Shown here one piece after another: positions 7,356 to 15,148 of a stretch of 22,798 nt of DNA. The position numbers and the translations under genes are program-made. Position 1 is the stretch's first letter; each line of letters starts with the position of its first letter. The notes beneath the pieces were generated by a model. That model had not been told where the DNA came from and did no database searches. It saw only the letters and a program-made list of their open reading frames with translations. Source of the DNA: Gemmiger_A avium (lineage in GTDB: Bacteria > Bacillota > Clostridia > Oscillospirales > Ruminococcaceae); contig DXFE01000110.1 of assembly GCA_019114585.1 (NCBI GenBank), forward strand, positions 1 to 22,798, read 5' to 3'.

Positions 7356-9104
7356 ATGAAATCCATCCTGCGTGAGATCCGGGATACCGTGCAGAAATAC
7401 GCCGAGATCATGGCGGAGGTATCCGGCGTGGACGTGGAGGTGGCGGACGCCACCCTGTTCCGGGTGGCGGGCACCGGCCTGTTTGCCACCGGGGTGGGGC
7501 AGGATATGTCCCGGGAGGGCTATACCTACCGGCAGGTGCTGGCTTCCGGGCGGCTGCAGGTGATCGACCGGCCCGGCCACGAGCCCATCTGCCGGGACTG
7601 CCCCCGCTGCAACCACTGCGAGGAGACCATTGAAATCGCCATGCCCATTCTGGCGGGCGGCCAGAGCATCGGGGTCATCGGGCTGGTGGGCTTTACCCAG
7701 CAGCAGCGGCAGACCATTCTGAACGCCCGGGAAACCTACCTGGGTCTGGTGGAGCAGATCGCCAGCTTTATAGCCGCCAAGGCCACCGAGCGGATCGAGC
7801 GGGCGCAGCAGCAGGCCATGCTCAGCGCGCTGGAGTGCGCCATCGACCAGATGGAACAGGCGGCCCTGGTGCTGGGGGAGGACGGCCGGATCACCATGGC
7901 CAACGAGAGCGCCCGCCGTCAGCTGGAACAGCCCCAGCTGGAGGGGATGAAAGCGGAGTTTACCGCCACCGGCGACCGGATGAGCGGCAAGACCGAGTAC
8001 CGCCTGCAGCTGGGCGAGCGGCAGATTTTTGTGATGGGGCAGCTGCACCATCTGCGGCAGGAAAACTCCCGCTATGCCATTGTGGCCGCCTTTACCCGCA
8101 CCCGGGAGATGCACCGCAACCTGTATCAGATGATCTCCACGGTGGGCAGCGGTACCCTGGTGGGTTCCAGCGCCCATACCGAGCGGCTGCGCAAGGAGAT
8201 CGCCAAGATTGCCCGCAGCCCCTCCACCGTGCTGATCCTGGGGGAGAGCGGCACCGGCAAGGAGGTCACGGCCAGCGCCATCTGGCGGGCCAGCGACCGG
8301 GCCGACCAGCAGTTTGTGGCCCTGAACTGTGCCGCTATCCCGGAAAGCCTGCTGGAGAGCGAGCTGTTCGGCTATGTGAAAGGCGCCTTTACCGGCGCGG
8401 ATCCCAACGGCCGGGTGGGTAAGTTCGAGCTGGCCAACAAAGGGGTCATCTTCCTGGACGAGATCGGGGACATGCCCCTCTACCTGCAGGCCAAACTGCT
8501 GCGGGTGCTGCAGGAGCGGCGGATCACCCGCATCGGCTCCAACCAGCAGATCCCCATTGACGTGCGGGTCATCGCCGCCACCAACAAGGACCTGAAAGCC
8601 ATGATGGCCGCGGGCAAGTTCCGGGAGGATTTGTACTACCGGCTCAACGTGATTCCGCTGCCCATCCTGCCGCTGCGCCAGCGTCCCGACGACATCCCGG
8701 ATCTGGCCCGGTTCTTTGCCCAGCGATACGCCCAGCGGTTCGGGCGGGCCCGCTGGTCGATCCCGGAACAGACCATGGCGGCCCTCAAGGCCCACGCCTG
8801 GCCGGGCAATGTGCGGGAACTGGAAAACACCGTGGAGTTCATGGTGAACATGAGCGATGAGGACGGGGTCCTGGGCCCGGATACCCTGCCCCGGGACTTT
8901 TTCAGCGCGGCCCTTCCCGCTGCGCCCGCCGCGCCGGCGGCGCCGGCCCCCACCCCGGTGGTCAGCCTGCGCCGGGCCGAACAGGCCGCCATCGAAAATG
9001 CCCTGGCTTTTTACGGCGCCACCACCGAGGGCAAGCGCAAGGCCGCCAAAGCACTGGGCATCGGCCTGGCCACCCTGTACCGCAAGCTGGAACAATTCCA
9101 ATAA
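7356..9104 (+). CDS. Sigma-54-dependent transcriptional activator, YgeV-like
   Basis: Bacterial enhancer-binding protein of 582 residues. The N-terminal sensor region (about 1-150) is YgeV/GAF-like (VEVADATLFRVAGTG ... AMPILAGGQSIGVIGLVGF) and contains four evenly spaced cysteines, C79, C82, C85 and C88. A PAS-like segment follows (about 155-260; VLGEDGRITMANESAR). The AAA+ domain has Walker A GESGTGK (296-302), the sigma-54 contact loop GAFTGA (343-348), Walker B FLDE (366-369) and DLYYRLNVIPL. An Ala/Pro-rich linker (about 517-533) leads to a Fis-type helix-turn-helix at the C-terminus. The start is ATG 7356, preceded by GGGAGGTGAG; the open frame extends much further upstream but is antisense to the acyltransferase. 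It lies directly upstream of a sigma-54 promoter and the dpaL operon, which it presumably activates. The ligand is unknown. Confidence 0.93.
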   Translation: MKSILREIRDTVQKYAEIMAEVSGVDVEVADATLFRVAGTGLFATGVGQDMSREGYTYRQVLASGRLQVIDRPGHEPICRDCPRCNHCEETIEIAMPILAGGQSIGVIGLVGFTQQQRQTILNARETYLGLVEQIASFIAAKATERIERAQQQAMLSALECAIDQMEQAALVLGEDGRITMANESARRQLEQPQLEGMKAEFTATGDRMSGKTEYRLQLGERQIFVMGQLHHLRQENSRYAIVAAFTRTREMHRNLYQMISTVGSGTLVGSSAHTERLRKEIAKIARSPSTVLILGESGTGKEVTASAIWRASDRADQQFVALNCAAIPESLLESELFGYVKGAFTGADPNGRVGKFELANKGVIFLDEIGDMPLYLQAKLLRVLQERRITRIGSNQQIPIDVRVIAATNKDLKAMMAAGKFREDLYYRLNVIPLPILPLRQRPDDIPDLARFFAQRYAQRFGRARWSIPEQTMAALKAHAWPGNVRELENTVEFMVNMSDEDGVLGPDTLPRDFFSAALPAAPAAPAAPAPTPVVSLRRAEQAAIENALAFYGATTEGKRKAAKALGIGLATLYRKLEQFQ

Positions 9105-9114
9105 TGAGAATTTC

Positions 9115-9156
9115 AATTCCCGTTTTGAGAAAATTTCTCAAAACGGGAATTTTTCT
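9115..9156 (+). terminator. Long palindrome / intrinsic terminator after the activator gene
   Basis: A perfect inverted repeat has 18-base arms (9115-9132 and 9134-9151) around a single central base, then a T-rich tract (TTTTTCTTTT overlapping the right arm end). It begins ten bases after the activator stop and should end that transcript. The almost loopless dyad could also be bound by a dimeric regulator. Confidence 0.8.
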
Positions 9157-9186
9157 TTTGCGCTAAAACGGAAATACAAAATCAGA

Positions 9187-9212
9187 AAACGGGGCCGGAA
9201 ACGGCCTTTTTT
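9187..9212 (+). terminator. Second intrinsic terminator with GAAA tetraloop
   Basis: GGCCG (9193-9197), GAAA loop and CGGCC (9202-9206) are followed directly by T6 (9207-9212). It is the second terminator in tandem between the activator gene and the dpaL promoter, so read-through into dpaL should be low and the operon should depend on its own promoter. Confidence 0.82.
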
Positions 9213-9218
9213 CGTGAA

Positions 9219-9253
9219 TCTGCCAGAAAACGCCCGGAAATGTTCTGCCGGAA
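9219..9253. promoter_or_regulatory. Candidate upstream activator sites for the sigma-54 regulator
   Basis: Two near-identical, imperfectly palindromic 10-mers, TCTGCCAGAA (9219-9228) and TCTGCCGGAA (9244-9253), are set 25 bases apart and lie about 40-75 bases upstream of the -24 element. Paired dyads in this position are typical of enhancer sites for sigma-54 activators. Binding by the neighbouring regulator is inferred. Confidence 0.5.
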
Positions 9254-9293
9254 TATACAAGATTTTGTGTTTGACGAAAAATAAAACACGTTT

Positions 9294-9309
9294 TGGCATG
9301 TGGATTGCT
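9294..9309 (+). promoter_or_regulatory. Sigma-54 (-24/-12) promoter of the dpaL operon
   Basis: The sequence TGGCAT, five bases, TTGCT matches the consensus TGGCAC-N5-TTGCW with a single change. The invariant GG (9295-9296) and GC (9307-9308) are separated by exactly ten bases. Transcription would start near 9320, giving a leader of about 55 bases with a small hairpin (9327-9348). An adjacent sigma-54 activator gene and rpoN in the same window strengthen the call. Confidence 0.88.
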
Positions 9310-9375
9310 TTATTTATCAACGAGAGGGCGGCGATCCGAAGCGCTGCCGACAGAGAGAAAGGATGTGTGCAGCAG

Positions 9376-10578
9376 ATGAGCGAGCAATTCAAGATGGTCT
9401 CCTTCAGCCGCGGGGAGGGCCGCACCGCCGACCTGAGCCTTTTTACCGAGGAGCAGGCCGCCAAGGTGCAGCGGTTCCACGCCAGTTTCCCGGTTTACAA
9501 GCCCACGCCGCTGGCTGACCTGACCCAGACGGCCAAGGCCCTGGGTTTGGGCGCTGCGTATGTAAAAGATGAAAGCTACCGGTTCGGCCTGAACGCCTTC
9601 AAGGTGCTGGGCGGCAGCTTTGCCATCGGCAGTTACCTGGCCGGGCGGCTGGGTATGGATATCAGCGAACTGCCCTACGACAAGATGGTTTCCGAAGAGG
9701 TGCGCGCCAAGCTGGGCGAGGTCACCTTTGTCACCGCCACCGACGGCAACCACGGCCGCGGCGTGGCCTGGACCGCCCACCAGCTGCGGCAGCACGCGGT
9801 GGTGTACATGCCCAAGGGTTCCGCCGCCGAGCGTCTGGCCAACATCCAGGCCGAGGGCGCGGATGCTTCCATCACCGATCTGAACTACGACGACGCGGTG
9901 CGTCTGGCCAACAGCCAGGCCGAGGAAAAAGGCTGGGTCATGGTGCAGGACACCGCCTGGGAAGGCTACGAGGACATCCCCGCCTGGATCATGCAGGGCT
10001 ACGGCACCATGGGCTATGAGGCCCACCAGCAGCTGCCTGAGAAACCCACCCACATCTTCCTGCAGGCGGGCGTGGGCAGCATGGCCGGGGCCATCACCGG
10101 GTTCTTCAGTTCCCTGTACGGCGCCGACCGGCCCATCATCACCATTGTGGAGCCCAATAAGGCCGACTGCCTGTACCGTACCGCCGAGGCGGACGACGGC
10201 GCACTGCATTTTGTCACCGGCGAGATGAACACCATCATGGCGGGCCTGGCCTGCGGCGAGCCCTGCAGCATCGGCTGGCGCATCCTGCGTGCCAACGCCG
10301 ACCACTTCATCTCCTGCCCGGACTATGTGGCCGCCAAGGGCATGCGGATCCTGGGCAACCCGATGCCGGGCGATCAGCGGGTCATCTCCGGCGAGAGCGG
10401 CGCGGCCACCTTCGGCTGTGTGGCCGAGATCATGACCAACCCGGAACTGGCCGGCATGAAGGCCGAGCTGGGCCTGGACGAGAACAGCCGGGTGCTCTTC
10501 TTCAGCACCGAGGGCGACACCGACCGGGAGAACTACCGGGCCGTGGTGTGGGACGGCCGCTACCCCAGCGGAAAGTAA
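9376..10578 (+). CDS. dpaL: Diaminopropionate ammonia-lyase
   Basis: PLP-dependent enzyme of 400 residues, the usual length for DpaL/YgeX, which converts 2,3-diaminopropionate to pyruvate and two ammonia in the cytoplasm. The PLP-binding lysine is K76 in NAFKVLGG, matching the known position of the E. coli lysine. ATDGNHGRGVAW, MPKGSAAERL, QDTAWEGYEDIPAWI and the glycine-rich QAGVGSMAGAI are all present, and the C-terminus shows STEGDTD. ATG 9376 fits the family N-terminus; the AAAGGA ribosome site is rather far (12 bases), and an in-frame GTG at 9367 is too close to it. It is the first gene after the sigma-54 promoter. The operon appears co-transcribed with ygeY, the symporter and the amidohydrolase, with gaps of 30-63 bases. 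Confidence 0.95.
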   Translation: MSEQFKMVSFSRGEGRTADLSLFTEEQAAKVQRFHASFPVYKPTPLADLTQTAKALGLGAAYVKDESYRFGLNAFKVLGGSFAIGSYLAGRLGMDISELPYDKMVSEEVRAKLGEVTFVTATDGNHGRGVAWTAHQLRQHAVVYMPKGSAAERLANIQAEGADASITDLNYDDAVRLANSQAEEKGWVMVQDTAWEGYEDIPAWIMQGYGTMGYEAHQQLPEKPTHIFLQAGVGSMAGAITGFFSSLYGADRPIITIVEPNKADCLYRTAEADDGALHFVTGEMNTIMAGLACGEPCSIGWRILRANADHFISCPDYVAAKGMRILGNPMPGDQRVISGESGAATFGCVAEIMTNPELAGMKAELGLDENSRVLFFSTEGDTDRENYRAVVWDGRYPSGK

Positions 10579-10641
10579 CCGAACAGCAACATCGGATCAG
10601 GCGCTTGCAGGCGCATTGAGATAAACAGGGAGGTAAGACTT

Positions 10642-11826
10642 ATGTTGAACAAGGAACAGGAACAGACCGTGGTGCGGCTTTGCCAGGAACTGGTCAAGCA
10701 GCGCAGCTACTCCGGCGAGGAGCAGGGCGTGGTCAAGGTGCTCAAGGAAAACATGGAGCAGATGGGCTTTGACAGCGTCACGGTCGACAAGTACGGCAAC
10801 ATCATCGGCTGCATCAAGGGCAACCGTCCCGGCCCGAAGATCCTGTTTGACGGGCATATCGACACCGTGCCCGTACAGGACGCCGGCAAGTGGGAGCACG
10901 ATCCCTTCGCCGCCGAGATCGTGGACGACAAGATCTACGGCCGCGGCACCTCTGACATGAAGGGCGCTGTCGCCGCTATGACCTGCGCCGCCGCCAACTT
11001 CGCCGCCGCCACCGGCAAGGACTTCGCCGGCGAGATCTACGTGGCCGGCGTGGTGCACGAGGAATGCTTTGAGGGCGTGGCTGCCCGGGCCATCAGCGCC
11101 GCGGTGCATCCCGATTACGTGGTCATCGGCGAGGCCAGCCAGCTGAACCTGAAGATCGGCCAGCGCGGCCGTGCCGAGATCGTGGTGGAAACCTTCGGCA
11201 AGCCCTGCCACAGCGCCAACCCGGAAAAGGGCATCAACGCCGTGTACAAGATGGCCAAGGTCATCGAGGCCATCCGCACCCTGGAGCCCACCCATCACCC
11301 CGTGCTGGGCGACGGCATCCTGGAACTGACCGATATCAAGTCCGCTCCGTATCCCGGCGCTTCGGTGGTGCCTGAATACTGCCGCGCCACCTACGACCGC
11401 CGCCTGCTGGTGGGCGAGACCAAGGAGAGCGTGCTGGCCCCCATCAACGCCCTGCTGGATAAGCTGATGGCCGAGGATCCCCAGCTGAAGGTCAAGGCCA
11501 GCTACGCAGTGGGCCGCGAGAAGTGCCACACCGGCAACGAGATCGAGGGCGAGCGCTTCTTCCCCGGCTGGCTCTACGACGAGAAGGACGAGTTCGTCCA
11601 GGCCGTCTACGGCGAGCTGAAAGCCATGGGTTACGACCCGTCCATCACCCAGTACAACTTCTGCACCAACGGCAGCCATTACGCGGGCGAGGCCGGCATC
11701 AAGACCTTCGGCCTTGGGCCCAGCCGTGAGAACCTGGCCCACACCATCAACGAGTACATCGAGATCGACCAGCTGGTCAAGGTCTGCGACTGCTACGGCG
11801 GCGTGATGAAGGCTCTGCTCAAGTAA
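10642..11826 (+). CDS. ygeY: YgeY-family M20 metallohydrolase
   Basis: Zinc-type M20/ArgE/DapE-fold hydrolase of 394 residues. The metal- and catalysis-related motifs are LFDGHIDTVPV (H72, D74), GRGTSDMKGA, VAGVVHEECFEG with the probable catalytic Glu, and a late His in GPSRENLAHTINEYI. The dimerisation insert begins around KIGQRGRAEIVVE. ATG 10642 has GGGAGG upstream. YgeY is regularly paired with DpaL/YgeX and is annotated as linked to selenium metabolism in many genomes; it presumably cleaves an amide or carbamoyl group to release the DpaL substrate or a related amino acid. The actual substrate is not established by this sequence. Confidence 0.93.
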   Translation: MLNKEQEQTVVRLCQELVKQRSYSGEEQGVVKVLKENMEQMGFDSVTVDKYGNIIGCIKGNRPGPKILFDGHIDTVPVQDAGKWEHDPFAAEIVDDKIYGRGTSDMKGAVAAMTCAAANFAAATGKDFAGEIYVAGVVHEECFEGVAARAISAAVHPDYVVIGEASQLNLKIGQRGRAEIVVETFGKPCHSANPEKGINAVYKMAKVIEAIRTLEPTHHPVLGDGILELTDIKSAPYPGASVVPEYCRATYDRRLLVGETKESVLAPINALLDKLMAEDPQLKVKASYAVGREKCHTGNEIEGERFFPGWLYDEKDEFVQAVYGELKAMGYDPSITQYNFCTNGSHYAGEAGIKTFGLGPSRENLAHTINEYIEIDQLVKVCDCYGGVMKALLK

Positions 11827-11859
11827 CGGGCTGCGCAGATACGAAGGGAGGAAGAATTC

Positions 11860-13326
11860 ATGTCAAACGTACAGATCACCGCATTGGTTATTATTCTGCT
11901 GTATATGGTGGCCACCGTCGCGCTGGGCCTGTTCATCTCGGCCCGCAAGAAGAAAAAACAGGCCATGCAGAGCAACGACGACTTCCTGATGGCCGGCAAG
12001 TCCCTGGGACCTGTTGTCCTGGCGGCCACCCTGTTTGCGGCCAACACCGGCGGTGCCAGCACCACCGGTATCGCCACCAACGTGTATACCTACGGCCTGT
12101 CCGCCTGCTGGTACGTGATCGCGGCCGGCATCGGCTTTGTGCTGGTGTCCTTCATCGCCCCGTACTTCCGCCGCTCCTCCTCCAGCACCGTGCCGGAAAT
12201 CATCAGCAAGCGCTATGGTAAGGCCTCCCATATCTTCACCGCCTTTACCTCCATCACGGCCCTGTTCATGGCTACCGGCGCCCAGATCATCGCTACCGCC
12301 TCCATCATCAACGTGGTTACCGGTATCGACTTCAACACCGCCGCCATCATCACCACCGCTGTGGTTATCGCCTACACCATGGTGGGCGGCTTCACCTCCG
12401 TTACCGCGGCCAACATGATGCACGTGATCTTCATCACCGTGGGTATGGCCATCGCCATGCTCATCATGGTCTTCAACCCGCAGGTGGGCGGCTTTGGCGC
12501 TCTGTTCGCCAAGGCTGACGCCATGGGTGCCGAACTGGATCTGCTCAGCATGACCAAGATCGGTCTGCCCACCATCATCGGCTACATCGCTATGTACTTC
12601 ATGACCTTCCCCACCGGCCAGGAGATCGTGCAGACCTACTGCTCCGCCAAGGACGGCAAGTCCGCCAAGACCGGTTCCGTGATCGCCGGCCTGCTGAGCG
12701 CTGTCTACGCCATCGTTCCCGCCATCATCGGCCTGATCGCCTATGTGTGCATTGACGGCTACGCCGACGGCGGCGCCCAGAAGAACGCTCTGGCTGACGC
12801 CACCATCCGCTTTGCTCCCGCCGTGGTCGCGGGCCTGGTTCTGGCCGCCATCGTGGCCGCTACCATGAGCAGCGCCTCCGGCAACATGATCGGCACCGCC
12901 ACCATGTTTACCAACGACGTCTTCCGCCCCTACATCAACAAGGGCGTTAAGGACGACAAGAAGGAAGTCTGGATCTCCCGCGTCACCATGGTCGTGGTCG
13001 GCCTGGTTGGCCTGAGCGTGGCCCTGACCGCCTCCAACATCATCAGCGTCATGATGGGCGCCTTCGCCCTGCGCAGCGCGGGCCCGTTCGCCGCCTTCAT
13101 CTGCGGCCTGTTCTATAAGAACGTCACCAAGCGCGCCGGCTTCATCTCCATCGTGCTGGGCACCGTGGTGGCCGCTGTCTGGATCTACGCGCTGGATACG
13201 CCCTGGGGCCTGAGCGCAATGGTGCCCGGCGGCATCGTGGCTTTCATCGCCATCTTCCTGTTCTCCGCCATCGACCGCAAGATGGGTGTGGAGCCCGCCC
13301 CCGAACTGGTGTTCGACAACGACTGA
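11860..13326 (+). CDS. Sodium:solute symporter family transporter
   Basis: Polytopic membrane protein of 488 residues in the SSS (PutP/PanF-like) family, with about 13 hydrophobic segments. Visible family features are AANTGGASTTGIATNVYTYG in the early helices, PEIISKRYGKASHIFTAFTSI, the FMTFPTGQEIVQTYCSAKD region and AAIVAATMSSASGNMIGTATMFTNDV. It should import an organic solute with sodium. ATG 11860 is preceded by GGGAGGAAG. Its position between ygeY and an amidohydrolase suggests it brings in the compound the operon degrades. All ten arginine codons are CGC, unlike the CGG-rich neighbours, which hints at strong expression. The substrate is unknown. Confidence 0.92.
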   Translation: MSNVQITALVIILLYMVATVALGLFISARKKKKQAMQSNDDFLMAGKSLGPVVLAATLFAANTGGASTTGIATNVYTYGLSACWYVIAAGIGFVLVSFIAPYFRRSSSSTVPEIISKRYGKASHIFTAFTSITALFMATGAQIIATASIINVVTGIDFNTAAIITTAVVIAYTMVGGFTSVTAANMMHVIFITVGMAIAMLIMVFNPQVGGFGALFAKADAMGAELDLLSMTKIGLPTIIGYIAMYFMTFPTGQEIVQTYCSAKDGKSAKTGSVIAGLLSAVYAIVPAIIGLIAYVCIDGYADGGAQKNALADATIRFAPAVVAGLVLAAIVAATMSSASGNMIGTATMFTNDVFRPYINKGVKDDKKEVWISRVTMVVVGLVGLSVALTASNIISVMMGAFALRSAGPFAAFICGLFYKNVTKRAGFISIVLGTVVAAVWIYALDTPWGLSAMVPGGIVAFIAIFLFSAIDRKMGVEPAPELVFDND

Positions 13327-13365
13327 TCGCTATCTGACAACATCGCATGAAAGGATGTGGACCAT

Positions 13366-14970
13366 ATGAAAAAGCTCATCATCAACGGCACCGTCGTGGA
13401 CGGCACCGGCAAACCCGGCTACAAGGCCAACGTTCTGGTAGAGGATGACAAGATCGCCGCTATCGGCGATATCCAGCCCGCCGAGGGTATGGAGGTCATC
13501 GACGCCGCCGGCCTGGTGGTTGCCCCCGGCTTTATTGATACCCACAGCCACAGCGACCTGAAGATCCTGGAAGAGCCCGAAGTGGCCCCCAAGGTCATGC
13601 AGGGCATCACCACCGAGATCCTGGGCCAGGACGGCATCTCCATGGCGCCGCTGCCGGTGGAGTACATCAGCCCCTGGCGCAAGAACCTGGCCGGCCTGGA
13701 CGGCGACAGCGACAACATCAACTGGGAATTCAAGAACACCGAAGGCTACCTGGCCATGATCGACGCGGTCAAACCCGGCCTGAACGAGTGCTATCTGGTG
13801 CCCCACGGCAACATCCGCATGGAGGCCATGGGCCTGGAGAACCGCCAGCCCAACGAGGAAGAGCTGGAAAAGATGCGCCAGATCACCCGCCGTGAGATGG
13901 AAGCCGGCGCGGTGGGCCTGTCCACCGGCCTGATCTACATGCCCTGCGCCTACTCGGAGAGCAAAGAGATCATCGAGATGTGCAAGGTGGTGGCCGAGTA
14001 TGACGGCATCTTCGTGATCCACCAGCGCAGCGAGGCCGACACCATCCTGGACAGCATGGAAGAGGTCATCCGCATCGGCCGCGAGTCCGGCGTCAAGATC
14101 CATTACTCCCACTTCAAGGTCTGCGGCAAGAAGAACTGGGACAAGATCGACAAGGTCATCGAGCTGCTGGAAAAGGCCGAGGCCGAGGGCATCCGGGTCA
14201 GCTTCGACCAGTACCCCTACGTGGCCGGCAGCACCATGCTGGGCGTTATCCTGCCGCCTTGGGTGCACGACGGCGGCACCAACAAGGTGATCGAGCGTCT
14301 GCATGACCCCGAACTGCGCAAAAAGATGGTCTACGACATCGAGCACGGCATCCCCGGCTGGGACAACTTCGTGGAGTTTGCGGGCCTGGACGGCATCTTC
14401 GTCACCAGCGTCAAGACCCAGAAGAACCAGGACGCGGTGGGCCTGAGCCTGACCGAACTGGGCAAGCTGCGGGGCAAGGATCCCTACGAGGCCACCTTCG
14501 ACCTGCTGATGGAAGAAGAGAACGCCGTGGGCATGGTGGACTTCTACGGCACCGAGGAGCATGTGCAGCTCTTCATGAAGCGGCCTGAGATGAACGCCTG
14601 CACCGACGGTCTGCTGGGCGGCAAGCCCCATCCCCGCGTATACGGCGCCTTCCCGCGCATCCTGGGCAAGTACGTCCGCGAGGACAAGGCCCTCACCCTG
14701 GAAGAAGCCGTCTATAAGATGACCAAGAAGCCCGCCACTACCTTCAACATGGAAGGCCGCGGCGAGATCAAGGTGGGCAACTACGCCGATATCACCATCT
14801 TCAACCCGGATACGGTCATCGACAAGGGCACCTTCACCGACCCCGTACAGTTCCCCGAAGGCATCGAGTACGTGCTGGTCAACGGCGGCGTCACCGTGGC
14901 GAACGGCAAGCATACCGGCAACCGCAGCGGTGTGGTTCTGCGCCAGAAAGACAAGAAGGTTGTCAAATAA
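13366..14970 (+). CDS. D-aminoacylase-like amidohydrolase
   Basis: Metal-dependent amidohydrolase of 534 residues, related to N-acyl-D-amino-acid deacylases. DTHSHSDL gives the H60-x-H62 metal pair; later ligands probably include the His in FVIHQRSEAD and in IHYSHFKVCGK, and D414 in the ACTDGLLGG block, with a C-terminal beta domain (GEIKVGNYADITIFNPD). Where classical D-aminoacylases have a zinc-binding Cys in a GNCG-type motif, this protein has GQDG with D89, so it belongs to a distinct subgroup. ATG 13366 (MKKLIINGTVVDG) is preferred to the in-frame GTG at 13357, which overlaps the AAAGGAT ribosome site. As the last gene of the dpaL operon it may deacylate or open an imported substrate upstream of YgeY and DpaL. 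Substrate assignment is inference. Confidence 0.88.
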   Translation: MKKLIINGTVVDGTGKPGYKANVLVEDDKIAAIGDIQPAEGMEVIDAAGLVVAPGFIDTHSHSDLKILEEPEVAPKVMQGITTEILGQDGISMAPLPVEYISPWRKNLAGLDGDSDNINWEFKNTEGYLAMIDAVKPGLNECYLVPHGNIRMEAMGLENRQPNEEELEKMRQITRREMEAGAVGLSTGLIYMPCAYSESKEIIEMCKVVAEYDGIFVIHQRSEADTILDSMEEVIRIGRESGVKIHYSHFKVCGKKNWDKIDKVIELLEKAEAEGIRVSFDQYPYVAGSTMLGVILPPWVHDGGTNKVIERLHDPELRKKMVYDIEHGIPGWDNFVEFAGLDGIFVTSVKTQKNQDAVGLSLTELGKLRGKDPYEATFDLLMEEENAVGMVDFYGTEEHVQLFMKRPEMNACTDGLLGGKPHPRVYGAFPRILGKYVREDKALTLEEAVYKMTKKPATTFNMEGRGEIKVGNYADITIFNPDTVIDKGTFTDPVQFPEGIEYVLVNGGVTVANGKHTGNRSGVVLRQKDKKVVK

Positions 14971-14998
14971 GCCATTATCCGTCCTCTCAACATAAGCG

Positions 14999-15032
14999 GC
15001 AAAGCCGGGAGCAGCAATGCTCCCGGCTTTGC
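14999..15032 (+). terminator. Stable hairpin after the dpaL operon (repeat copy 1)
   Basis: A 15-bp perfect stem (14999-15013 with 15018-15032) closes a GCAA tetraloop 28 bases after the amidohydrolase stop. It probably ends or stabilises the operon transcript, although no long T run follows, so termination strength is uncertain. Confidence 0.65.
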
Positions 15033-15039
15033 TGTGCGG
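15004..15039 (+). repeat. 36-bp direct repeat, copy 1
   Basis: This stretch is identical over 36 bases to 15149-15184 and contains most of a GNRA-loop hairpin (core GCCGGGAGCA / TGCTCCCGGC). The copies begin 145 bases apart in the gap before rpoN. Confidence 0.93.
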
Positions 15040-15148
15040 GAAACGGCGGCGTTCTAATTAGCCGGAAGGGGAGAGGGGTGGGAGGGGACCATCAGGGTCC
15101 TTTCCCACTTTCAATCGGATCGGGACGGCGCAGCCGTACCCCGGCAGG

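Noticed and set aside
9271..9299. Housekeeping promoter with TTGACG upstream of dpaL
   Set aside because: At 17 bases downstream lies TGGCAT, not a -10 box; the same bases form the sigma-54 -24 element.
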